Source: Streptomyces hayashii (GTDB lineage Bacteria; Actinomycetota; Actinomycetes; Streptomycetales; Streptomycetaceae). From it: DNA of 49,307 bases. Shown here in pieces: positions 23,162 through 31,705 of this stretch. The stretch spans positions 1-49,307 of the forward strand of contig NZ_JAHHIU010000115.1 in assembly GCF_024539815.1 (NCBI RefSeq), written 5' to 3'. Below the pieces are notes generated by a model. The model was given only the letters and a program-made list of their open reading frames with translations, was not told the DNA's origin and did no database searches. The translations under genes were made by a program, and so were the position numbers. Every line of letters begins with the position of its first letter. The first letter of the stretch is position 1.

Positions 23162-23223
23162 TCGCAAGGACGCACCCCGTGGTCCGGCTGTCCCGGACGC
23201 GACGCACACCGGCCGTGACACAC

Positions 23224-23253
23224 GCCACCCGGGCCCCTGGGCGCCCGGGTGGC
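23224..23253 (+). terminator. Terminator after doxX
   Basis: GCCACCCGGGC and GCCCGGGTGGC form a perfect 11 bp stem with an 8-base loop, 62 bases after the stop codon. Confidence 0.7.
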
Positions 23254-23422
23254 CGTCGTTCGTGGCCCGCGCGTGAACGTGCTGTGCCGAACACACGCGC
23301 CCCCCGTGAATCTGCTGCCACGCCCCCGGCGTACGCTGTATGGCTGTCATGGCCGCATCTGCCGCTCCCCCGCGACACAGCGGCAAGTCGGGCCGTCACG
23401 GGGGAGACACGGGGAGTATGCG

Positions 23423-24034
23423 GTGTTGGAGAGTGTGGGGGCGCTGCTCGGCAGCCCATGGATCTACGCGCTGGTGGGCCTGTCGGTCCTCCTCGACGTG
23501 TTCCTGCCGGTGCTGCCCAGCGGAGTGCTCGTCATCACGGCGGCCACAGCCGCGGCTGCGGGCTCGGGCGCGGCGACCGGCCAGGTCCCGCACGAGGTCC
23601 CGGACATCATGGTGCTGATCCTCTCCGCCACGACCGCCTCGGTCCTGGGCGACCTGGTCGCCTACCGGCTGGCCTGGCGCGGCGGCGAGCGCCTGGACCG
23701 GGCGATCTCCCGCTCCCGCCGGCTGACCACCGCGCAGGAACGTCTCGGCGACGCGCTGGCCCGGGGCGGCGGCGCGCTGGTGGTCGTGGCCCGGTTCGCC
23801 CCGGCCGGCCGTTCCGTCGTCTCCCTCATCGCGGGGGCCGCCCATCGTCGCCCCCGGGACTTCCTGCCCTGGTCCGCCCTCGCCGGTCTCTCCTGGGCGG
23901 GCTACAGCGTCGCCCTCGGCTACTTCGGCGCGCACTGGCTGGGCACCACCTGGATCGCCACGGGGGTGTCGGTGCTCGCTCTGTTCGGCGCGGGCGCGGG
24001 CGCGGCCTTCGTGGTGCGCCGCCGGCCGGCGTGA
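23423..24034 (+). CDS. DedA-family (SNARE-associated / VTT) membrane protein
   Basis: 203 residues from a GTG with GGGGAG six bases upstream. LLDVFLPVLPSGVLVITAAT matches the DedA start (family E/D-x-x-P-P/V-x-P). GDLVAYRLAWRGGERLDR matches G(D)-x-x-x-Y-x-x-G(R), and VVVARFAPAGRSVVSLIAGA matches the amphipathic F/RF-x-P-x-x-R motif. Four to five membrane segments are predicted. DedA proteins act as lipid scramblases or undecaprenyl-phosphate flippases and depend on the proton gradient; the family role is inferred. The C-terminus ends in basic RRRPA. Confidence 0.85.
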   Translation: MLESVGALLGSPWIYALVGLSVLLDVFLPVLPSGVLVITAATAAAAGSGAATGQVPHEVPDIMVLILSATTASVLGDLVAYRLAWRGGERLDRAISRSRRLTTAQERLGDALARGGGALVVVARFAPAGRSVVSLIAGAAHRRPRDFLPWSALAGLSWAGYSVALGYFGAHWLGTTWIATGVSVLALFGAGAGAAFVVRRRPA

Positions 24035-24222
24035 CGGACCGCCCCCGCTGACCGCCGCCTCACCAGGACGTCCCTGTGGGCGGCGGTCCCGCTGACGCGG
24101 GCGCGGCGGTGCGCCGCGAGATCCGCGGGGCGCCGGGCGAGCCCCTCGGCACACGGCACACGGCAACGGGACGCGGATCCGGGCGCCGACGGCGGGAGGC
24201 CGGCGGCGGCGGGAGGGGTCCG

Positions 24223-24453
24223 TCAGGCAGCCGTCGGGCGGTGGGACCCGCGCACCTCAAGCCCGTCCAGCAGATCTGCCGTGGCCGCGGCCACGGCCTC
24301 GACCGCTCTGTCGAACACCTCCCGGTTGTGCTCGGCCGGCGCCCGGAACCCGGACACCTTGCGGACGTACTGCAGGGCTGCGGCGCGGATCTCGTCCTCG
24401 GTCGCCTCCTCGGGCAACGCGGGCGGACGCAGCGTCTTGATACTCCGGCACAT
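24223..24453 (-). CDS. DUF2277 small protein
   Basis: 76 residues. The start MCRSIKTLRPP is the invariant beginning of DUF2277 proteins, so I used the ATG at 24453 rather than the upstream one. Then come EEATEDEIRAAALQYVRKVS and a helix ending in DLLDGLEVRG. The Cys, His-free core and size agree with the family (70-90 residues). The function is unknown; homologues occur widely in actinobacteria. Confidence 0.85.
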   Translation of the reverse strand: MCRSIKTLRPPALPEEATEDEIRAAALQYVRKVSGFRAPAEHNREVFDRAVEAVAAATADLLDGLEVRGSHRPTAA

Positions 24454-24627
24454 ACTCCGAGTCTCCCTCCTGTACGCCTCGGCCGCGCTCCCCGTCACCG
24501 CGCGGGCGGTGGGGAGCCGGGCCGAAGCTCATCCCTGGAACCGGCGGTCCAGACCGGTCGCCCCGACCGGTCGCCCTCACGGGTGGGCCTACCCGGCCGG
24601 TCTTCCCGGCCTGTCTTCCCGGCCTGT

Positions 24628-25155
24628 CTACTGACCGCTCCCGGAGCCGTTGCTCAGATCGACGAACCAGTCGTTGGATCTGGCCCAGGTCCCCTTCGGG
24701 TACTCGACGTCCACCTGCCCGAGCAGAGTGAACCCCGCGTTGCGGCACACCCCGTTGGACGCGTGATGGTCCGCACGCGGGAACGCGTGCAGGGCCCGGT
24801 GTCCGCCTGCCCGGCGGACGACCTCCACGAGCGCCCGGGCCGCAAGCCCGGCGAGGCCTCTGCCCTGGAACTCGGGCAGGATCCCCCAGCCCGTCTCCCA
24901 CACCGTCCCGCCGCGCCACTCGCGCTCCCAGTACCCGATCGAACCGACGCTCTCCGCGCTGTCCGCGAGGGTGACCCGGTACATGCGACCGGCGAACGGC
25001 TCGACGTACCGACGCTGCCGGTCGGCGAGCTGCTCCTCGCTCTCCGGCCCGCCCAGGTGCTCGGTCATCTCAGGGCTGTTGGTCCGCCGCAGCAGCCAGA
25101 AGTCACCCTCCGACCAAGGGGTCAACCGCACCCGCTCCACGCTCGATCCGTCCAT
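24628..25155 (-). CDS. GNAT-family N-acetyltransferase (RimJ/L-like)
   Basis: 175 residues. The acetyl-CoA loop is GILPEFQGRGLAGLAARALV, followed by the family's N-x-x-S-N-x-V-C-R-N-A-G-F ending (here HHASNGVCRNAGFTLLG). The N-terminal RVRLTPWSEGDFWLLRRTNS resembles RimJ/RimL-type enzymes that acetylate protein N-termini or small amines. It stands alone between DUF2277 and a divergent DCC gene. The substrate is unknown. Confidence 0.88.
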   Translation of the reverse strand: MDGSSVERVRLTPWSEGDFWLLRRTNSPEMTEHLGGPESEEQLADRQRRYVEPFAGRMYRVTLADSAESVGSIGYWEREWRGGTVWETGWGILPEFQGRGLAGLAARALVEVVRRAGGHRALHAFPRADHHASNGVCRNAGFTLLGQVDVEYPKGTWARSNDWFVDLSNGSGSGQ

Positions 25156-25276
25156 GTCCCCACCCTAGGACCAGGGTCTGACAGCGGCGTTCGACCGCAG
25201 TACGATCGCGGTCGAGCGCACCGAGGCCCGCGCCGGGGGCCGTCGCCCTCGGCTCGCACGACGGGCGATGGGCGAC

Positions 25277-25320
25277 GGACGACGCGGACGATGGACGACG
25301 CGGACGACGGACGACGACGG
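25277..25320 (+). repeat. Degenerate 16 bp tandem repeat before the DCC gene
   Basis: GGACGACGCGGACGAT, then GGACGACGCGGACGAC, then a partial third copy lie directly before the ribosome-binding site at 25320. It is probably simple-sequence expansion in the leader. Confidence 0.65.
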
Positions 25321-25330
25321 AGGGTGAACG

Positions 25331-25750
25331 GTGGAGCGACCGCGAACGGCCGGACCGACCTCGGGCTCCGCTCCTCCCGTGCTCGCCTACGACGGGGACT
25401 GCGGCTTCTGCCAGTCCTGCGTCGACCGCATCCGGTCCCTGGCCGCGCCGACGCTGGAAGCGGTTCCTTGGCAGTTTCTGCCCGCGGAGTCGACCGCGCC
25501 GCATCGCGCGCGACTGGACCGTGAGGTGCTGTTGCTGCGCGGCGCCACGGTCGTCGCGGGCGGCTCGGACGCGGTGGCCCGCTGGCTGGGCTCCTCGCCG
25601 TCCGCCGGGTACCGGGCGGCGGCGGCCGTCCCGCGGCTGCCCGGCGTGCGCGGCTGTGCCCGCGTGGTCTACCGCTGGGTGTCCCGCAACCGCCACCGCC
25701 TGCCCGGCGGGACGCCCGCCTGCGCCGTGCCACGCGCGGTCACGAAGTGA
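25331..25750 (+). CDS. DCC-family thiol-disulfide oxidoreductase
   Basis: 139 residues from a GTG with GGAGGG upstream. VLAYDGDCGFCQSCVDRI carries the DGDCxFC signature that names the family (DUF393), with the CxxC pair. The rest has WQFLPAESTAPHRAR and a final Arg-rich helix region (RVVYRWVSRNRHRLPGG) typical of these proteins. They resemble thioredoxins but their partners are mostly unknown. The GTG of the next gene overlaps its stop (GTGA), so both are translated together. Confidence 0.9.
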   Translation: MERPRTAGPTSGSAPPVLAYDGDCGFCQSCVDRIRSLAAPTLEAVPWQFLPAESTAPHRARLDREVLLLRGATVVAGGSDAVARWLGSSPSAGYRAAAAVPRLPGVRGCARVVYRWVSRNRHRLPGGTPACAVPRAVTK

Positions 25751-26628
25751 ACCCTCTCGCGCGTCCTCGCGTCCCGGCCTGCGTCCTGACGTCCACGGCC
25801 GAGCCCGCGCTCACCGACGGTCACGCGGTGGACCGGTTCGTCGAGATCGGTTCGCTCACCAAGGTCGTCACCGGCACCGCGCTGGTGCGGATGGCCGCCG
25901 CCGGGGTCCTCTCGCTCGACGACCCGGTCGAGCGATGGCTTCCCGCCGCGCCCGCGACCGGGATCACCCTCCTCCATCTGGCCCGCCACACCTCCGGCCT
26001 CCCCCGGCTGCCACCCGGCCGCCTGCCCCGCCGTGATCCTTACGCCCCGTTCGACGCGCCCGCCCTGCAGGCGCTCCTGCCGCGTCTGGACGCGCTCGTC
26101 ACCGGGCCGCCCGGCGAGCGGGAGGAGTACTCCAACCTCGGGTACGCGGTTCTCGGCGCGGCCCTGACCGCCGCCGCGTCCGGGGCGTCGTACGAGGACC
26201 TGATCAACGAGTACGTACTGGGGCCGCTGGACGTCACCGAGGTCGCCGCGCGCCCCGATCCACGGCGGCGGCTGCTCGCGCCGGGACGGTTCGGCGGGCA
26301 GCGCGCGCCCTGGACGATGACCGGCGCGATCCTGCCGGCCGGCGGCCTGTGGGCCACGCCCCGGGCGGCGGCCGATCTGGTCGTCCGGCTGCTGGTCGAG
26401 CGCCGGCTCGGCGATCCCGCGCCGTCCTGGCAGGAGGCCGGTCCGCTGCGCTGGCACAACGGCGCCACCCGGCACGCCTCGCTGTTCACCGGGGCGACGC
26501 AGGACGGGAGTTGGGTGCTGATCCATCGCCTCAACGCGGACTCCGACGCCACCGACCGCCTCGGCGTGGAGATCTTTCTGCGAGGCCGGGACGGCGCCGC
26601 TGCGAACGTACCGGCCGCCGACAGTTAA
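25747..26628 (+). CDS. Serine hydrolase of the beta-lactamase / class C family
   Basis: 293 residues. The catalytic SxxK is S36-L-T-K39 in IGSLTKV, the second motif is Y128-S-N130 in EYSNLGYAVLG, and the third motif position is H237-N-G239 in WHNGATR. The overall pattern, including HLARHTSGLPRLPPG, fits Beta-lactamase (PF00144) proteins that act as esterases or D-aminopeptidases. No signal peptide is present, so it is cytoplasmic and unlikely to be an antibiotic beta-lactamase. The GTG start overlaps the stop of the DCC gene, hence translational coupling. Confidence 0.87.
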   Translation: MNPLARPRVPACVLTSTAEPALTDGHAVDRFVEIGSLTKVVTGTALVRMAAAGVLSLDDPVERWLPAAPATGITLLHLARHTSGLPRLPPGRLPRRDPYAPFDAPALQALLPRLDALVTGPPGEREEYSNLGYAVLGAALTAAASGASYEDLINEYVLGPLDVTEVAARPDPRRRLLAPGRFGGQRAPWTMTGAILPAGGLWATPRAAADLVVRLLVERRLGDPAPSWQEAGPLRWHNGATRHASLFTGATQDGSWVLIHRLNADSDATDRLGVEIFLRGRDGAAANVPAADS

Positions 26629-26676
26629 TCGAACAGACGTTCACACGAACACCCCGAAGGAGCTCGCTACTCAAAT

Positions 26677-26692
26677 TCGAACAGGCGTACCA
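26677..26692 (+). promoter_or_regulatory. LexA-like box and -10 before a small gene
   Basis: TCGAACAGGCGTACCA compares with the actinobacterial SOS box TCGAACnnnnGTTCGA: the left half is perfect, the right half has four of six bases. A TACCAT -10 element (26688-26693) overlaps it. Transcription would then start at or within two bases of the GTG at 26700, so the mRNA would be leaderless. Confidence 0.35.
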
Positions 26693-26699
26693 TTGCCGT

Positions 26700-27044
26700 G
26701 TGGCTACGACCTATGACTTTCCCAGCGACCTGCGCGCCGGTCAGGAGGAGCTGCATCAGGTCCGGGCCGAGCTGTCGGCCCTGCTGAAGCGGCTTCCCTG
26801 GTCGGTCGAGCCCCTGGACGGCTTCAGCGACGCCGGGGGCTGGCGCAAGACGGAGCGCCCCGCCTCCCCCGGCTGGACGGCCGACGAACAGGCCGAGGTG
26901 GAGAAGCTCCGCCGCCGGGAGCACGAGCTGGCGGTGTTCGTGACGTGCCACCGCTTCTGGTCGGAGGTCGCCGCCGCCGACCGGGTGGCGGCCCGCATGA
27001 ATCTCAAGCACGCCCACGAGGCCCCGTTCCCGGACGACGACTGA
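26700..27044 (+). CDS. Small soluble protein of unknown function
   Basis: 114 residues, mostly helical and charged, with KLRRREHELAVFVTCHRFWS in the middle and an acidic end (FPDDD). The GTG at 26700 has no nearby ribosome-binding site (AAGGAG lies 37 bases upstream), but a TACCAT -10 element ends 6 bases before it, which suggests a leaderless transcript. In-frame upstream codons overlap the preceding gene and are not gene-like. I do not recognise the family; I believe it is conserved in Streptomyces. A LexA-like site in front hints at DNA-damage control, but that is weak. Confidence 0.65.
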   Translation: MATTYDFPSDLRAGQEELHQVRAELSALLKRLPWSVEPLDGFSDAGGWRKTERPASPGWTADEQAEVEKLRRREHELAVFVTCHRFWSEVAAADRVAARMNLKHAHEAPFPDDD

Positions 27045-27209
27045 CCTCGGACGCTCCGTTCGGGTGAACGCGGCCCGGGGCGGCAACCGCGCAGCGCCTT
27101 CCCCCTGTCCCTCAGCTGCGAATCACGCACACCTCAGGGGGCCCCATGAGCCAGCAGTACCCGCAGCAGCAGCACGGAGCCGGGGCGGTCGTGCCGCGCG
27201 GGCATGAGC

Positions 27210-27239
27210 GTGGCCCTCCGGAAGGTTCCGGAGGGCCAC
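27210..27239 (-). terminator. Terminator downstream of tRNA-Val
   Basis: GTGGCCCTCCGG and CCGGAGGGCCAC pair perfectly over 12 bp around AAGGTT (14 bp if the inner AA/TT pair). It lies 36 bases beyond the tRNA 3' end on the minus strand. Confidence 0.7.
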
Positions 27240-27274
27240 GGTCGACGGCGCCTCGCGCCGGGCGTCGTCCTCGG

Positions 27275-27346
<72 letters not shown>

Positions 27347-27399
27347 GAGACGAGTCGACAGCCTACATCGCCGGGGGCCGTGTGCCGCAAACGCCTGCG

Positions 27400-27411
27400 G
27401 GGGTTAACCCC
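27400..27411. promoter_or_regulatory. 12 bp perfect palindrome GGGGTTAACCCC
   Basis: A contiguous perfect palindrome with an AT core, 93 bases before the DUF4097 gene and 54 bases upstream of tRNA-Val on the other strand. Its position fits a repressor or activator site for the DUF4097 gene. The regulator is unknown. Confidence 0.35.
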
Positions 27412-27503
27412 ACCCCAGGTCCGGGAGTGTGCCGGATCGTCCGGCCGCCCCGGTCTCCCTAGGGTCGTGAACGCATCGTCAAACAGCCCAGGGGGAGACC
27501 ATC

Positions 27504-28277
27504 ATGGCCCGTACGACCGTTTCCGTCCGCGCGGTCCTCACCACCGCGGTCGTCGTGGCCCTCGCCGCCGGAGCCACCGCCTGCGGCGCCTCCGCGGCCG
27601 ACGACAAGCACCCCGACCACCGTTCCTTCGCCCTTCAGGGACCCACTCTCACGATCGACTCCGACGACTCGGCACTGGAGATCGTCGCCTCGGACGCGGC
27701 GAAGACGGGCACGGTCGCCGTCACCCGGTGGTTCGAGGGGTCCGTCACCGTCGGCGAGAACCCGAAGGTGACCTGGTCGATGAAGGACGACCGGCTGACG
27801 CTGCGGGTGCACTGCTCCGGGGTGATCGCCGACTGCTCCGCCAAGCACCGCGTCGAGGTGCCCCGGGGCGTCGCCGTGAAGGTCGAGGACGACGACGGCA
27901 GCGTCCGCGCGCAGGGTTTCCGTGAGGCGCTCAGCGTGCACGCCCAGGACGGTTCCGTGCACGTCACCGACTCCAGCGGGCCGCTCGACCTGCGCACCGA
28001 GGACGGCTCCGTGCACGCCGAGGTCGCCTCGCGCTCGGTGCGCACCCGCACCGAGGACGGCTCGGTCAGCCTCGACCTGAGCGCCGTGCCGGACCGGGTG
28101 GACTCGGTCAGCGAGGACGGGTCCGTCACGATCGCGCTGCCCACGGCCACCTACCGGGTGACCACGAAGACCGACGACGGCGGGGTGGACGTGACGGTGC
28201 CGCGCGACGAGTCCAGCGCCCACGTGGTGAGCGCACGCACCGCCGACGGGAAAGTCACGGTGCGGAACGCGAACTAA
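27504..28277 (+). CDS. Exported DUF4097 beta-strand-repeat protein
   Basis: 257 residues from an ATG with AGGGGGAG upstream. The N-terminus (about 1-33) is a signal sequence ending GATACGAS; the cysteine fits a loose lipobox (A-T-A-C instead of L-x-x-C), so it may be a lipoprotein. The rest is a right-handed beta-helix-like array of short repeats built on (E/D)DGSV, seen at least six times between residues 130 and 215 (DDDGSVRAQ, QDGSVHV, EDGSVHAE, EDGSVSLD, EDGSVTIA, DDGGVDVT). DUF4097 proteins are often linked to membrane-stress systems. No regulator is adjacent. Confidence 0.83.
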   Translation: MARTTVSVRAVLTTAVVVALAAGATACGASAADDKHPDHRSFALQGPTLTIDSDDSALEIVASDAAKTGTVAVTRWFEGSVTVGENPKVTWSMKDDRLTLRVHCSGVIADCSAKHRVEVPRGVAVKVEDDDGSVRAQGFREALSVHAQDGSVHVTDSSGPLDLRTEDGSVHAEVASRSVRTRTEDGSVSLDLSAVPDRVDSVSEDGSVTIALPTATYRVTTKTDDGGVDVTVPRDESSAHVVSARTADGKVTVRNAN

Positions 28278-28352
28278 CGGGCCCGTGTGTTCGTCCTTAA
28301 CCGGTGGGAGAATGACACCGGGGCAGGGCGGATCACAGCACGGGAGAGGGAT

Positions 28353-29726
28353 GTGACGGCGACACCATCGCAGCCGTATTCGCCGTCGAAGCCGCGCGCA
28401 CGGGCCCGTGCCCTGGGAGACTCCCTCACCCTCCTCGCGCTTCCCCTCGTGCTCGCCCTCGCGCTGCCCGCCGCGTTCGCCGGCGGCGGCACCCGGCGCT
28501 GGTTCGGCGGGCGGGCGGAGGGGCAGCGGGCCGAGGCCCAGGCCGCGAAGGACGCGGCGGCGACCGCCTTCTACGAGCTGGACAGCGCCCAGCGCGACCT
28601 GCGGATCTCGATCGAGACGATCAAGGCCGTGGACGACACGCCGGCCGCCCGCCGCGCGGTGTCCGGCTTCGAGGCCGTCGGCAGGCGCATCGACGAGGTC
28701 AGCGGCCAGTACATCGACGCCGTCGACGCCGTCGATCTCGACCGGGACGACCTGGAGGCCGCCGCCGCCTCCCGGGCGCGCACCGAGCTGACCCGCGCCA
28801 AGGACGAGCTGGTGCGCGTCAAACGGGAGCTGGACCAGTTCGCCGAGGGACTGGGCCCGCTGCTCGGCAAGGCCGAGACCCAGCTGGCCCGGCTCGCGCC
28901 CGCCGTGGAACGGGCCCGGCAGGCGCTCCTGGCGGCGTCGAACGCACTGGACGCCGTGCGGGAGAGCGGACTGCGGGCGGACGATCTCGCGGCGCGGCTG
29001 GCGGCGCTGGCGCCCGAGCTGACGAAGCTGAACGAGGGCGCGGGCCGGCACGGGGTGCCGCTCACGCTGGAGCGGGCGGAGCGGGTCTCCCGGGAGGCCG
29101 AGGCGGTCCGGGCGGAGGCCGGGAGGCTGCCCGAGCGCGCCGCCGAGACCGACCACCGGCTGGTCTCGCTGCGTACCCGCGCGCAGGCGCTGACGACCCG
29201 ATCGGAGCAGGTGGAGCCGATCCTGAGCGAGCTGCGGCGGCGCTTCTCGGCCGCGTGCTGGCAGGACCTCCAGCACGTCCCCGACCAGGCCGGGGAGCAC
29301 GTCCGGCAGGCCGAGGACAAGCTGAAGCAGGCGCAGGCGGCGCGCGACGCGCAGCGGTGGCCGGACGCCACCTCGCTGTTGTCGACTGCGCGGGCCCTGC
29401 TGAACACCACGGACGAGGCGGTCTCGGCCGCCGGTGACAGGCTGACCAGGCTGAACGCGGTCCAGAAGGATCCGCGGGCGGAGATCGACCGGACCAGGTT
29501 CGCGATCCGGGACGCCCAGCGGCTGGCCATGGCGGGCCGCAACACGCCCGACCCGCGGCACGCGCGCCCGCTGGACGAGGCGGTGGCCCGGCTGGAGCGG
29601 GCGATCCTCACGCTGGAGGGCCGGCACCCCGACTACTGGCACTTCCTGACCGAGACGGAGGCCGTCCGGCGGACTGTCGCCGACGTGGTGGCCCGCATCC
29701 GCGAGGAACGCGGCGGCGGGCACTGA
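28353..29726 (+). CDS. Coiled-coil membrane protein of unknown function
   Basis: 457 residues from a GTG with GGGAGAGGG just upstream. Residues ~20-45 are one hydrophobic segment (LTLLALPLVLALALPAAFAG). Nearly all the rest is Ala/Arg/Glu-rich helix with heptad spacing, likely a long coiled coil (LDRDDLEAAAASRARTEL, then VERARQALLAASNALDAV), ending in the conserved-looking HPDYWHFLTETEAVRR. It may be an anchored scaffold or a TPM-like phospho-signal partner, but I do not recognise the family. It follows DUF4097 by 75 bases, on the same strand, possibly with its own promoter. Confidence 0.72.
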   Translation: MTATPSQPYSPSKPRARARALGDSLTLLALPLVLALALPAAFAGGGTRRWFGGRAEGQRAEAQAAKDAAATAFYELDSAQRDLRISIETIKAVDDTPAARRAVSGFEAVGRRIDEVSGQYIDAVDAVDLDRDDLEAAAASRARTELTRAKDELVRVKRELDQFAEGLGPLLGKAETQLARLAPAVERARQALLAASNALDAVRESGLRADDLAARLAALAPELTKLNEGAGRHGVPLTLERAERVSREAEAVRAEAGRLPERAAETDHRLVSLRTRAQALTTRSEQVEPILSELRRRFSAACWQDLQHVPDQAGEHVRQAEDKLKQAQAARDAQRWPDATSLLSTARALLNTTDEAVSAAGDRLTRLNAVQKDPRAEIDRTRFAIRDAQRLAMAGRNTPDPRHARPLDEAVARLERAILTLEGRHPDYWHFLTETEAVRRTVADVVARIREERGGGH

Positions 29727-29838
29727 GGGCCGAGCGGGGCGCTGCGTTGCCCACCGCGCCCGACGGGCGGATATTGAGATGGGTACGGCCTCGTCGGCAT
29801 GTTCCACGCCGGCTTGTCTCACCCTCCGGGAGGCGGAG

Positions 29839-30420
29839 ATGGCGACACACGCGGTGCGCTCCGAGTCGAGGCGGCGTATCAGGTTCGACGACCATCTGCC
29901 GCTGGATCACCGGCTGAACCTGGTCTACCGGATCGGCGCCGGACTCATGGGCCTGGGTCTGCTCGTCTTCGGGATCTTCGGCATCATCGACAAGATCGGC
30001 TTCTTCGACACCGGCGGGGACGAGGTGTGGAGCCTCAACACCAACGGCGCGCTCAGCTGGCTGTCGGTGGCCGTGGGAGTGCTGCTCTTCGTGGGCATGG
30101 TGATCGGCGGGAACTTCGCGTCCACCCTGAACATGGTCCTCGGCGGCCTGTTCATCATCAGCGGGTTCCTCAACATGGCCCTGCTGCAGACGGATTACAA
30201 CTTCCTGGCCTTCGAGATCCAGAACTGCATGCTGAGCTTCGTGATCGGGATCCTGCTGATGGTCTTCGGGATGTACGGCAGGGTGGGGTCCGCCCTGCCG
30301 CACGACAACCCCTACTGGCGGTCCCGCCACCCCGACCTCGCGGAGCAGCAGGACCGCCGTCGGGAGCTCCGGGAGAACCGGCCTCCCTCGTCGCCCCCGT
30401 CGTCCGATCAGGTGCGGTAG
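29839..30420 (+). CDS. DUF4383 membrane protein
   Basis: 193 residues from the ATG at 29839 with GGGAGGCGGAG upstream. Four membrane segments follow a charged start (RRIRFDDHLPLDHRLNLVYR). The segments include GAGLMGLGLLVFGIFGIID and NMVLGGLFIISGFLNMALL, and the C-terminal NPYWRSRHPDLAEQQ is conserved in DUF4383 proteins of actinobacteria. The function is unknown. It overlaps the convergent amidase gene by 13 bases. Confidence 0.83.
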   Translation: MATHAVRSESRRRIRFDDHLPLDHRLNLVYRIGAGLMGLGLLVFGIFGIIDKIGFFDTGGDEVWSLNTNGALSWLSVAVGVLLFVGMVIGGNFASTLNMVLGGLFIISGFLNMALLQTDYNFLAFEIQNCMLSFVIGILLMVFGMYGRVGSALPHDNPYWRSRHPDLAEQQDRRRELRENRPPSSPPSSDQVR

Positions 30421-31583
30421 GCGTAGTAGTACGCGGTCGGGTACGACGAGACGAGGCTGGCCACCGACCTGCGCAGGGTGTTGTTCGAGTGGTACGTCAC
30501 GTACGGCACGCCGTTGCTCTTGGCGGTGACGATCATCGTGTGGTCCTTGGACCCGTCGCGGTCGAAGTCCATCTGGAGGACGTCGCCGACCTCCAGCTGG
30601 TAGACGTTGGCGAGCGGGGTGGTGCGCTTGGAGTTCTGCGCGAACCAGGACCACTCGTTGACGCCGACGAACGAGTCCGACTGGATGTCGGCGGTGCCGA
30701 ACCACTTGGTGTAGTCGTACACGTAGCCGGGGACGTGCTTCCAGCCGCCGGCCTTCAGGGACTGGCTGACGAAGTTGGTGCAGTCGCCGCCGTCCGCGTG
30801 GCCGTTGAAGTCCGGGTAGTCCTTGTTGTAGACGTTCCAGTACTTCTCGGCGTAGGCCGCCATCGCCTTGTAGTCGTAGGCGGTGCCGGTCTTCGGCACG
30901 GCGGCCGGGTTGCGGGTGATGGCCGCGCGCGGGGCGTTGGGCATGGTGTCGTCGTCGTCCGCGGTGGTCGCCTTGACGGACGTCGGCTTGGAGAGCGTGT
31001 TCACCGCGAGGCCACCCTGGTCGGTGTCCTTGATGGTGGTGAGCTGCCAGACGCCCTGCTGGTCGGCCTTGAACGTCAACTCGTGCTTGGCCTGGAACCC
31101 GGTGCTCCTCGGCGCGTTGCCGCGGGCCTGCGCGTAGGTCAGGGTCGTGGTCTCGGTGACGTCCGCCTTGGCCGTGCGGCCCGTCACGCGGGTGGCGTTC
31201 AGGGTGACGGTGGTGGTGGCCTTGCTGTACTTCTCGCCGGCCTTCGCCAGCTTGTCCTTGCGCTGCCCGAGGGAGGACAGGGTGGCGTCCTCGGTGCGGG
31301 CCGTGCCGGAGGACAGCTTGACGTCACCCGAGAAACCGTTGGTCAGCGGCTTGTTCCGGCCGCCCTGCGCTCCGGTGACCAGCGCGTCCGTACGGTCGGT
31401 GAAGACCGCGTCGGCGAGCCGCTGGAACGTGGCCTTGGTCCGCGCGTCGACCGTGGGGTCGTCGACGACCGCGGCGCCCGCGGACCAGTTGGGCAGCAGT
31501 GCGACTCCGGCGACGACCGAGGTCGCGGCTGCCCCGAGTATCGTGACGCGGCGGCGCGTGCCGCTCAGTTTCCTTGACTTCAC
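30408..31583 (-). CDS. Exported putative amidase-domain (CHAP/NlpC-like, Amidase_6) protein
   Basis: 391 residues from a GTG with GAGGGGAAAC upstream. Residues 1-36 are a signal peptide with basic start (KSRKLSGTRRRVTILG) and AGA-A cleavage; the double-Arg is not a clean Tat motif. The middle (~60-215) is a beta-rich extension with Thr-rich strands. The C-terminal ~150 residues are the Amidase_6 domain: YAEKYWNVYNKDYPDFNGHA, then GGDCTNFVSQSLKAGGW with the catalytic cysteine, and DHTMIVT with the histidine. These enzymes cleave peptide or amide bonds, perhaps in the cell wall. It is the last of three envelope genes on this strand. Confidence 0.85.
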   Translation of the reverse strand: MKSRKLSGTRRRVTILGAAATSVVAGVALLPNWSAGAAVVDDPTVDARTKATFQRLADAVFTDRTDALVTGAQGGRNKPLTNGFSGDVKLSSGTARTEDATLSSLGQRKDKLAKAGEKYSKATTTVTLNATRVTGRTAKADVTETTTLTYAQARGNAPRSTGFQAKHELTFKADQQGVWQLTTIKDTDQGGLAVNTLSKPTSVKATTADDDDTMPNAPRAAITRNPAAVPKTGTAYDYKAMAAYAEKYWNVYNKDYPDFNGHADGGDCTNFVSQSLKAGGWKHVPGYVYDYTKWFGTADIQSDSFVGVNEWSWFAQNSKRTTPLANVYQLEVGDVLQMDFDRDGSKDHTMIVTAKSNGVPYVTYHSNNTLRRSVASLVSSYPTAYYYAYRT

Positions 31584-31705
31584 TGGTGTTTCCCCTCTTG
31601 CCCCGGCGGAGGGATGCCGGGAGGGCATCTTTGCACGGGGTGTGCGGCTGTTGTGAAGGGGGTTGCGGTTGAGGTTTGGTTACGTCAACGCCGCCCCCGG
31701 GTGGG

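Noticed and set aside
25747..26628. Antibiotic-resistance beta-lactamase
   Set aside because: There is no export signal, and the motifs (SLTK, YSN, HNG) fit the wide esterase/peptidase group of this fold; resistance is not supported.
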